Assembly: GCF_000577275.2 (NCBI RefSeq)
Contig: NZ_HG916855.1
Span: 930,001-994,000 of the forward strand
Direction of reading: 5' to 3'
Length of the DNA: 64,000 nt
DNA from: Rhizobium favelukesii
Lineage (GTDB): Bacteria; Pseudomonadota; Alphaproteobacteria; Rhizobiales; Rhizobiaceae
In this document: piece by piece, positions 16,477-24,040 of the stretch
Numbering within the stretch: position 1 is the first letter of the stretch
How the letters are laid out: each line of letters opens with the position of its first letter
Made by a program: the position numbers and the translations under genes
Notes under the pieces: generated by a model
Seen by the model: only the letters and a program-made list of their open reading frames with translations
What the model was told of the DNA's origin: nothing
Database searches by the model: none

Positions 16477-17834
16477 ACGCTCGCCTCACCGTCGCGACAA
16501 ACCAGACATCGCGGGTCAAGATCGTTGTCATCGGCGCAGGTTTCGCCGGCCTGGCAGCCGTACGCGCCCTGCGCAACAGCAATGCCGATATCACGCTCGT
16601 CGACCGCAACAATCACCACCTGTTTCAACCTTTTCTCTTCCAGGTCGCCACCTCGATCCTGGAGCCGGCGGAAATCGCGACGCCGATCCGATCGCTTCTG
16701 CAGGAGATGCCCAACGTCCGGGTGGAAATGCGCGAGGCGACGCGCATCGACCTGTCCCGCCGGGTTGTCGTCATGAACGAAGGCGGCAATCTGGCCTATG
16801 ACATCCTGGTGGTCGCGACGGGAGCGCAGACGAGTTATTTTGGTCGCGAGGCGGAATGGGCGCCACACGCGCTCGGACTGAAGTCGCTCGGCGACGCCAT
16901 CACCGCCCGCAATCGACTTTTGAAGGCGTTCGAGCGAGCCGAGTTGGAGCCTGACCGTCGGAAACAGGCGCGCGATATGACGGTGGTCGTCGTCGGCGGT
17001 GGGCCGACAGGCGTGGCGATCACAGGCACGATTAGCGAGTTTATTCGAAGGACGCTCGCATCCGACTTTCGAAATATCGACCTCGGCAAGGCGCGCGTCG
17101 TTCTGGTCCAGTCGGGATCAAAATTGCTGCCGGCATTCAGCGAGCAACACTCGGCCTATGCGGCCCGCGCGCTGGAAGACCAAGGGGTCGAGGTGAAGCT
17201 GGGCGTTCCCGTAACTCACGTGGACGCGACGGGTGTTGTCGTCGGCGACGAGCATATCGCGGCCGCGACCGTGTTGTGGTGCACAGGCGTCCAGGGAGTG
17301 GCGCTAGCCCGCACGCTCGGCGCGCATGTCAAACCCGACGGAACGGTTGCGGTCCTGAATGATCTTTCAGTGCCGGGGCATCCCGAGTGCTTTGTAATCG
17401 GCGATGCGGCCCATGTTATCGGCCCCGACGGTCGCCCGATGCCGGGCCTGGCGTCGGTTGCGCAGGATCAGGGCCGATACGTCGGCAGGCTCATCGCCGC
17501 CCGGCTTGCAAACACCGCCCATTCCAAGCCTTACGAGTCCTTCACGCCGAGCAAGCTGGCGACCATCTCCCGCCACGTCGGCGTTGCGGAATTTCGCGGC
17601 CGTTCGATCATCGGCTTTCCAGCGTGGTTGTTGTGGGGACTGCTGCATCTTCGAATCCTGTCTGGCGGCGGTCATGCAAGGCTGTCGATCCTGGGGAACT
17701 GGGTGCGCCTTCTAACCACCTACCGCCGCAGCGGACGGCTGATCGTAGAGCCGTCCGAGCTGGGAGCCGGTCGGGGAGGGTACGCGCCTGCAATCAACGA
17801 AATCGCCGAAGACACTGCCATCTGGAGAAGATAG
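16473..17834 (+). CDS. NAD(P)/FAD-dependent oxidoreductase, type-II NADH dehydrogenase family (copy 1)
   Basis: A 453-residue flavoprotein with two Rossmann motifs: IVVIGAGFAGLAAVRALR (FAD, about residues 17-34) and VVVVGGGPTGVAITGTI (NAD(P)H, about 170-186). CFVIGDAAH (near 310) is the second FAD contact. The C-terminal FPAWLLWGLLHLRIL segment (near 390) matches the amphipathic membrane-association region of NDH-2 enzymes. Family role: NADH:quinone oxidoreduction without proton pumping. It overlaps the TPR gene and is followed directly by a second paralogue. Sulfide:quinone reductase is a less likely alternative because its redox-cysteine pattern is not evident. Confidence 0.85.
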   Translation: MNARLTVATNQTSRVKIVVIGAGFAGLAAVRALRNSNADITLVDRNNHHLFQPFLFQVATSILEPAEIATPIRSLLQEMPNVRVEMREATRIDLSRRVVVMNEGGNLAYDILVVATGAQTSYFGREAEWAPHALGLKSLGDAITARNRLLKAFERAELEPDRRKQARDMTVVVVGGGPTGVAITGTISEFIRRTLASDFRNIDLGKARVVLVQSGSKLLPAFSEQHSAYAARALEDQGVEVKLGVPVTHVDATGVVVGDEHIAAATVLWCTGVQGVALARTLGAHVKPDGTVAVLNDLSVPGHPECFVIGDAAHVIGPDGRPMPGLASVAQDQGRYVGRLIAARLANTAHSKPYESFTPSKLATISRHVGVAEFRGRSIIGFPAWLLWGLLHLRILSGGGHARLSILGNWVRLLTTYRRSGRLIVEPSELGAGRGGYAPAINEIAEDTAIWRR

Positions 17835-19190
17835 ATGTCGAATCCATCCACACCGTCCGACAAGCTGCAGCGACACGACCCTGACCAAGGTGTCAGGCCT
17901 TCGAGGCCCCACCAGATCGTCGTCGTCGGCGGCGGAATCGCCGGACTTGAAATTGCCTCGAAACTGCCGGGAAGCATACGCAACGCCTCGATCGCCGTGA
18001 CGCTGGTCGACAGGGAGCCTGCCTATGTATGGAAGCCGATGCTGCATACGATCGCCGCCGGAACCACCGACGTCTCCCAGCAGGAAACCTCCTACATCTC
18101 CCAAGCCCGCAACCGACGTTTCGTGTTCGAGACGGGAGAACTCAAGGGCATCGACCGGAAAGAGCGGAAGCTTCATCTGAAGCCCTTGGAAATCGAGGGT
18201 CGCTCCATCTTGCCGGAGCGCGCGATTTCCTATGATACGCTGATCCTCGCGACGGGCAGCGAGGCGAACGACTTCGGAACGCCAGGCGTGCGCGATCACT
18301 GCCTCACGATCGATAGCCGTTCCCAGGCGATGAAATTCAATCGCGAGGTGATGGCTCACATGCTCGAAGCGCTGGCCGCCAAGAGCAGCTTGCACATCGC
18401 GGTGGTCGGCGGCGGCGCCACAGGAGTCGAACTCGCAGCAGAGCTTGTCCAGCTCGCCGATACCTCTGCCTACTACGGCGCAGCAGGCCTGCTCGACCAG
18501 GTCAAGGTGACGCTGATCGAGAGCGGGCCGAATCTGTTGGGTGCGTTTCCCGATCGGGTGGCGATCGCCGCCCGCGAGCGTATCGAAAAACTCGGCGTCA
18601 CCGTCCTGACAGGCGCGCGCGTCGTCGCTGCCGAAGCCGGTTGCCTTCGACTGGCGGACGGAACACAGATCAACGCCGGGCTGAAGGTATGGGCGGCCGG
18701 TGTGAAGGCTTCGGACGCCTGTGCCTCGTTCGACGGGCTCGAGGTGACGAGCAACAACCAGATCGTGGTGCGACCTACGCTGCAGACGACGCAGGATCCC
18801 CGGATCTTTGCCGTCGGGGACTGTTCCAGTCTTTCCGTGGGAGATCCCGGCAGGCCACTACCGCCGGCGGCACAGGTCGCGCATCAGCAGGCTTCGCATT
18901 TGATCCGCCATCTTCCTGGCTGGCTGGAAGGGAAAGAACTGCCCTCATTCTCCTACAGGGACTTCGGTTCGATCGTATCGCTAGGCGGCTATGGCGCCTA
19001 TGGCTCGCTTGGACAATTCGGACTGTTCACGGGCGGCTTCCTACGTGGGCGCGTGGCACAACTCGGTCACGTTCTCCTCTACCGCAGCCATCAGTCGCGG
19101 CTGCACGGATTCTGGCGTGGCGGGCTGATATGGCTCGCGGACATGATCAACTCCCATGTCCGAGCGCGCATTCGATTGCCCGACCGATGA
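17835..19190 (+). CDS. NAD(P)/FAD-dependent oxidoreductase, type-II NADH dehydrogenase family (copy 2)
   Basis: A 451-residue relative of the preceding gene. IVVVGGGIAGLEIASKLPG (about 29-47) binds FAD, IAVVGGGATGVELAAELVQ (about 190-208) binds NAD(P)H, and FAVGDCSSL (about 320) is the distal FAD motif. The C-terminus has the hydrophobic patch FTGGFLRGRVAQLGHVLLY expected for membrane contact. The start codon follows the previous stop with no gap. The two copies differ clearly in sequence, so they are not a recent duplication; they may form a heterodimer or serve different donors. The stop overlaps the next small ORF. Confidence 0.85.
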   Translation: MSNPSTPSDKLQRHDPDQGVRPSRPHQIVVVGGGIAGLEIASKLPGSIRNASIAVTLVDREPAYVWKPMLHTIAAGTTDVSQQETSYISQARNRRFVFETGELKGIDRKERKLHLKPLEIEGRSILPERAISYDTLILATGSEANDFGTPGVRDHCLTIDSRSQAMKFNREVMAHMLEALAAKSSLHIAVVGGGATGVELAAELVQLADTSAYYGAAGLLDQVKVTLIESGPNLLGAFPDRVAIAARERIEKLGVTVLTGARVVAAEAGCLRLADGTQINAGLKVWAAGVKASDACASFDGLEVTSNNQIVVRPTLQTTQDPRIFAVGDCSSLSVGDPGRPLPPAAQVAHQQASHLIRHLPGWLEGKELPSFSYRDFGSIVSLGGYGAYGSLGQFGLFTGGFLRGRVAQLGHVLLYRSHQSRLHGFWRGGLIWLADMINSHVRARIRLPDR

Positions 19191-19282
19191 TGGGCGCCGT
19201 GGCCGGACAACTGCTCCGTGCCACGTTGGTCGCGCTCCCTGACCGCTATGCGAATTGGATCGCCCGAGAGGCTACGACATGA
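19187..19282 (+). CDS. 31-residue coupling ORF
   Basis: An ATG-start frame overlaps the stop of the upstream flavoprotein by four bases, and its own stop overlaps the start of the permease gene by four bases (both ATGA). It encodes a short amphipathic peptide beginning MMGAVAGQLLRATLVALPDR. It fills exactly the gap between two genes that would otherwise be 88 bases apart, so it may be a translated linker that keeps ribosomes moving, or a small protein. No family recognised. Confidence 0.45.
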   Translation: MMGAVAGQLLRATLVALPDRYANWIAREATT

Positions 19283-19916
19283 CCCCCTTCTTTCTGACGA
19301 CCCTTCTGGCCTCCGGGCTCCTCGCAGGCTTTGTTCACGTGGTCTCCGGGCCCGATCACCTTGCAGCCATCGCGCCCTATGCCGTCGACGCCAAAGCTCG
19401 TGCATGGCGCACGGGATCCGATGGGGGGTCGGGCACAGCGCCGGCGTCATCGGCGTTGGGCTGCTCGCGCTTGTGTTGCGGGGCGCTCTGTCCATTGACG
19501 TCGTCTCCGCCTGGGGCGAACGTTTCGTGGGAGTCATGCTCTGCGGCATCGGCATCTGGGGACTACGGACAGCATTTGCCGACCAGGCTGAAACTCATTC
19601 CGACGGGTATTATCCGCACGGTCGCCGGCACAAGCATCCGGCCTTCGCTGTCGGTACGGTGCACGGACTGGCCGGCAGTTCTCACTTGCTAGGTATCGTG
19701 CCGGCGCTGGCATTGCCCACGAATACCGAAGCGGCGGCCTATCTCCTCGTCTTCGGTCTTGGCACGATCGCAGCGATGGCGACCTTTTCAACCTTCATCG
19801 GCTGGTTCGCAAGTCGGCCCGGCGCCCGACGTGCCAGAGTGCAAAGCGGCCTCATGTCCACGTTCTCGATGCTCGCGATCATCGTCGGAGGCGTGTGGTT
19901 TTGCCAAGGCATTTGA
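19279..19916 (+). pseudogene. NicO/UreH-like metal permease, frameshifted
   Basis: A polytopic membrane protein read in two frames. The first frame starts at 19279 and has the metal-binding signature FVHVVSGPDHLAAIAPYA in its first helix; it ends its homology at RAWRTG. The second frame continues with IRWGVGHSAGVIGVGLLALV and runs through further helices (VGTVHGLAGSSHLLGIVPAL, a second His-rich motif) to the stop at 19914-19916. Inserting one base in ACGGGATCC (19411-19419) would restore a protein of about 212 residues. Family role: nickel/cobalt or other small-ion transport. Either a real inactivating deletion or a sequencing error. Confidence 0.75.
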
Positions 19917-20029
19917 GCATCCCATTCCTTGGGCGCCGAACGCTCAAGCGCGTGGAAAACGTCTGCTGGCGGGAACCTTCGTTGGGCCTGCCTGCCATCA
20001 ATGAATCTTCAATCAAAGAGGAAATGAAC

Positions 20030-20927
20030 ATGAAAGTTTGCAATGGCTCGAACCGAATCCTATTGAAAGGCCTGCGCTGTTCGGTCGCGGCGGACCCAAC
20101 TGTCGATGGCGCAAGCGGGGGAGGTTTGAATGCGATACTTCGAAATGCCGTCCAAGCCGTCGCGCTCGTCGTGTGCGTAGGATTCGCCGCGCTGCCGACA
20201 GCCCGCGCAGATGAGTCGGAACCTCCGTTCAAGCCGGCGATCAGCGACGAGGCCGAGACCGCCGTTTCACAGATGGGAAAGACGCTACTCGCAAGGGACC
20301 TGTCGATCACTGCGAGAACGATCCGCGTTTATTTGGATCAGTCCGGACAACCGCTTCACATTTTTCACACAATGAAAATCGCCGTGCGCCGGCCTGACCG
20401 GATCGTCGTCGAATTTACCGGCGATGACGGAAAGCACAATCTGTTCTACGACGGCAAGGCGGCCTCGCTCTTTTATCCCGACAGTAAAAAATACGTGACG
20501 ACCCCCGCGTCGGGCGACATACCGTCCGCGCTTGAGGTGGTCGCAGACAAGCTCGACTTCGATTTTCCGCTGGGCGCACTTTTTGGAGCTTCTCCGGATA
20601 AAAATCCTGTTGGGCGATGCCATGGCCGCCTGGCAGGTTGGGACGGCCGAGGTCGACGGCATCGAGTGCAGGCATCTGTTTTTCTCTCAGAAGTCCGGTA
20701 TCGATCTGGAACTGTGGGTCGAGAAGAACACCGCGGCGACGCCACATCGCCTGATCGTCACCTATCCGTTGCTGCAGGGCCAACCCCGGTTCATCGCAGA
20801 ATTCACGAGCTGGAAGACCCAGCCTCCTTTGTCTGACTCCGAGTTCACCTTTGACCCTCCCGCCGGGGTGAAAGAGGTCGACTCGACACCCGCCGTCGCG
20901 TCGGGAAAGGAAGGCGGCAAGCGATGA
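20030..20927 (+). pseudogene. DUF2092 family periplasmic protein, frameshifted
   Basis: An exported protein: a signal segment (AVALVVCVGFAALPTARA) ends near residue 60. The first frame has IRVYLDQSGQPLHIFHTMKI and RPDRIVVEFTGDDGKHNLFY, then KKYVTTPASGDIPSALEVVA, typical of DUF2092 proteins. Homology jumps frame within the A run at 20600-20604 and continues as ILLGDAMAAWQVGTAEVDGI to FTFDPPAG. Removing one A would join them into about 298 residues. I prefer the ATG at 20030 because AGAGG lies 8 bases upstream; 20024 is also possible. Its stop overlaps the next gene. DUF2092 resembles LolA/LolB-like lipid-binding folds (family knowledge); role unknown. Confidence 0.75.
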
Positions 20928-22060
20928 ATCGTCTGAAGTGCACCAGCCTTGCTTTTGTCGCTTTAACGGCCATTACGTCGGACGTGGCCTTCGGTCAGTT
21001 TGCGCCACCGCCCGGCGGTCCGCCGAGTCTGCCAATGGGCGGGCCACCGCGTTTCCCGTCAGGAGGGATGCCGCACCTGCCATCGGGAGGGCCTGGCGGG
21101 TCGCCGCGTCCGCAGGTGGGTCGGACACCGCGTCCGCCGATGGCGAGCCACGGTCGGCCGCCGATAAGCGCGCAGAACCGTCCTACAGTGAAGCCAAGAA
21201 GTCGTATGCCAGGTGTCGGCGGCGCAAAGGGGCGACTGGCGGAGGGCCCCGGCCGCGAAGGGAGCAATGTGTCCGGAAATATCCGCAACACGCTGAACTC
21301 GGGCGGCAACGTCGTCGGGAACCGCGCCTTCATGAACTCCGGGGGCAATATCGTCGCGAAGGACTCAGGCAACCTCACCGTCAACAACTCAGGCGATCTC
21401 AAGGTCTCGGGCAACGGCAACGGATACTTTGGCCGTGGATACTATGGTGGTGGAGACCGCGGCGTCGGCGACTACGGTTACGGAGAGTATAGCGGCGGAG
21501 ACTACGGGCGCGGATACTATCGCCGCGGAGCCTACGTTCTGGGCGGGTATGCGGCAGGCCTCGTTACCGGTGCGGCAGCCGCCTCGAGCACGGGCGGAAC
21601 GACGTATTCTTCCTATGGAGATCAGTCGGGATCCGCTACGGGTTCCTCCGGCGCGGCGTATTCGAATTCGTCCCACGGCAGCGCAGGCTCCGCTAACGCG
21701 GCGTCGTCGGGTTCGTCCGGGGGTTCTTCGAGTTCGTCTCACGCCAGGTCTTCGGGCCCTTCTGGCGAGGTATCTCCGACCTCTTCCGATCAAATCCGCT
21801 CGGCTCCGTCCGATGGCGGCGGAGGCGGGGGGACGAACCAGGGCGGCGGCAACAGCAGCTCCTCCTCTTTGAGTCCTTTGATCGTAGGCCTGTTTGAGAG
21901 TTTACCGCCGGAGGGAACGGCATGGACCTCGGAGGATGCCGTCGGTTGGCTTCAGGCTGCGGCTGCCAATTTGCGGATAGTCTATAGGATCCAGGGAAAT
22001 ATCTCGGTCACGGGCGACATCCAACCATCTGATTACAATCGCGCGCCTCGCGGGAACTAG
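20924..22060 (+). CDS. Exported Pro/Gly/Ser-rich low-complexity protein
   Basis: A 378-residue protein with an N-terminal signal (TSLAFVALTAITSDVAFGQ). It has blocks in order: Pro/Gly repeats built on GGPP and PSGG (residues 27-85), an Asn/Gly segment NSGGNVVGN/NSGGNIVAKDSGN (120-150), a Tyr/Gly region (GYFGRGYYGGGDRG, 160-200) with a short hydrophobic stretch, a Ser/Gly linker (220-320) and a folded-looking C-terminus (LFESLPPEGTAWTSEDAVGW). It is translated from an ATG overlapping the DUF2092 stop; the pair looks like a secreted unit at the end of the operon. A 70-bp piece of a similar gene survives at 39945-40021. Possibly an envelope-structural or adhesive protein. Confidence 0.7.
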   Translation: MNRLKCTSLAFVALTAITSDVAFGQFAPPPGGPPSLPMGGPPRFPSGGMPHLPSGGPGGSPRPQVGRTPRPPMASHGRPPISAQNRPTVKPRSRMPGVGGAKGRLAEGPGREGSNVSGNIRNTLNSGGNVVGNRAFMNSGGNIVAKDSGNLTVNNSGDLKVSGNGNGYFGRGYYGGGDRGVGDYGYGEYSGGDYGRGYYRRGAYVLGGYAAGLVTGAAAASSTGGTTYSSYGDQSGSATGSSGAAYSNSSHGSAGSANAASSGSSGGSSSSSHARSSGPSGEVSPTSSDQIRSAPSDGGGGGGTNQGGGNSSSSSLSPLIVGLFESLPPEGTAWTSEDAVGWLQAAAANLRIVYRIQGNISVTGDIQPSDYNRAPRGN

Positions 22061-22087
22061 AACCAACCTAGCACGGGGAAGGTTACA

Positions 22088-22116
22088 GGCCGGACGGTCG
22101 CACGTCTCGTCCGGCC
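22088..22116 (+). terminator. Hairpin at the end of the long operon
   Basis: GGCCGGACG (22088-22096) and CGTCCGGCC (22108-22116) pair perfectly over 9 bp with an 11-base loop, 28 bases after the last stop codon. No T run follows, so termination may be imperfect or Rho-assisted. Confidence 0.55.
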
Positions 22117-22132
22117 GTTGCCCGCATTGAAA

Positions 22133-22258
22133 ACTGTATTCCCTGGCAGCAACGACGGTGTCGATATGCTCAAACTCACCGCCGAGGAGGTCGATAACTT
22201 GGTCGATCCGCTAAACGGCAACCAAGCGAGCCTTTGGGGCTTTGCCGGATCGTTTTAG
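22133..22258 (+). pseudogene. Relic of a small rhizobial protein (LTAEEA-LN family)
   Basis: An open stretch ending in TAG at 22256 reads SNDGVDMLKLTAEEVDNLVD then PLNG. This matches the C-termini of two small proteins elsewhere in the window: FVLDMLTAEEAEELAGALN at 43262 and VPLDCLTADEAKDLVDLMN at 47769. The N-terminal part and a convincing start are missing. The stretch 22259-22502 shows no gene. Confidence 0.45.
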
Positions 22259-22502
22259 AAGGAACACGGCTGCCGCGTAGATACGGCGAAGCTGGCGCCG
22301 GAACGCGGCATCTCCGTCGGAGCACCGATCTGGAATGGAGTTGGTTTGCAAGGCGGGAACATCGTTGTGATGTTCCAATCGAACCCTCGAATCCTTGGCG
22401 ACGCCGAACGCCGGCGAAATTGTTCGTCGTCTCCGCAAAGGAAACTTTGCGACGCCTTCCATCTCGTTCTTTGTTCTTGGGCTGAGGTCGATATGCTGGA
22501 CC

Positions 22503-22721
22503 TCAATTCTCTCGGCCGAGTATATTGAGGGCGTCTTGCAATCTAAGGGCAGCCAGCGCCTTCGTTGCCTCATCGGCGGGCCATCCGGCCTCCATCGCCG
22601 CCGACAGCAGGGTGGCCTCGGTGTGAAGCTCCAGTCTCTCATAGAGGGGCTCAAGCGCCTCTCGGGCGGTGACAACATGCTCGTCTGGAGGCGTGATAGG
22701 AGTCGGAGATACCGTCGGCAT
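22503..22721 (-). CDS. Small hypothetical rhizobial protein
   Basis: A 72-residue soluble protein with a good ribosome binding site (GGAAGGG, 7 bases before the ATG). The C-terminal half, LLSAAMEAGWPADEATKALA followed by ALRLQDAL, is helical and shares the EAGW-xxxE pattern with the protein at 7022-7420. No known function. Confidence 0.6.
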   Translation of the reverse strand: MPTVSPTPITPPDEHVVTAREALEPLYERLELHTEATLLSAAMEAGWPADEATKALAALRLQDALNILGREN

Positions 22722-24040
22722 TCTGCGTCCCTTCCTAACGGTTTTGGAACCTGATTAGCCGTGGTTCCAACGTGTGCTGAATGGCTGCCGACGCCGGTGC
22801 GAACATGATCAATTTGGGGAGCCAGCACTCATGAGCAAAAGGTAAAGCAAAGTTCGTAGGTCCGCCATGATACTTGTGTATGCGCAAATTATACGGAGGC
22901 AGCACACGGGCGGGCTGCCACGGAGTTATGGCCGGCTCAGCCACTCGTTTCGAAGCGTCCCTACGTCTCGCGGCGGCGCGCTCAAGGCGTCCAAGGAAAC
23001 GCGGCAACGCAGTTCGGGACGAGGGTTTCCATCTGGTCGATGTCATCGGCCGTGGGAACAGGAGGGCCGAAGGCGCCTCATCGCGCGGGAGCGGATGGCG
23101 GTCTGATTTCTGCCAGTGGGCCTCGATGAAGGACTACTAAACCCCCGTATAAGCCGTCTCCTCCTCTTCGCTACCCGATCCTTCCTCAAGATCAATAGCA
23201 GGTCGAGCCGCGTCCTGTTACGGTCAGGATACTTTCTCCCGCGCGGCAATGTCATCTAGCTCACGAAGGCGCTCATCACGCCGATGCCTGCATCAAGAAC
23301 AGACTTGAGGCGGTTCACCAGCGATGCGTGGCCGGCGAGCCGATGGGTCGGACTGTTTGCCTATTCGTTGCTCCGCGTTCCTCCAAGGATTGAGACCATG
23401 ACACACGAACTCCATCGCATCCAAATCGAGCTGGTCCCATTGACGCTGTTTCCCAGCGCATATGGGGAAGCTGGGCCTTGCGCTCCGGGCTCTCCGCTCC
23501 ACACGCCGCCAGATATTTCATCATGGCCGACTACGGACTTGGAGGCTCATTTGATGATGTTCTCCGTCATGCCACGCGAAACGATCAAGTCTCCCTGGGG
23601 ACAAGCTTTGCAAGCCTGGCGATCTGCCTTCACCCTATACGTTGCTGGGACCCGGTTCGGTCTCTTGTGCCACTCCGTCGAGCTTCTCCGTCTTTTAGAC
23701 GATTTCGGGGATCTCCGCCCTCTAGTGATTTCCGCGACCATGCATTGAGCCGAAGTCGCGTCCTGGGTCCGGAATTGAGGGCCATCGAGCTTGGTGCTCA
23801 GCACTTTTAGCCGATGTAGACAGGTTGACGCTCTCCACCGCTTCGCCCAGTTTTCGCAAGCGCGATTGCGCACCGTGATCGATGCGTTTGTTACTTCCGC
23901 CACTGCCGCCTGTCGGCCCGAGCGTGACGGTGGAACCAGTTCGGGGCACCCCGTTGTCTCGCGATGGAAGAGAGGACCTTCCGAAGGCCTTCACGCTTCG
24001 CGGAGACCTGCCTGGCTCGAGAGCTTCAGCCAGTTCTTGG
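22722..24040. other. 1.3-kb stretch without a recognised gene
   Basis: Several open frames exist (for example 23284-23748 on plus, 154 codons, and 23547-23903 on minus), but their translations show no family motif, low hydrophobic periodicity and no clear ribosome binding site. Part of it may be decayed coding DNA; I cannot identify it. Confidence 0.5.

Noticed and set aside
23284..23748. 154-codon frame in an otherwise empty stretch
   Set aside because: No motif, poor start context and overlapping open frames on the other strand; not enough to call a gene.
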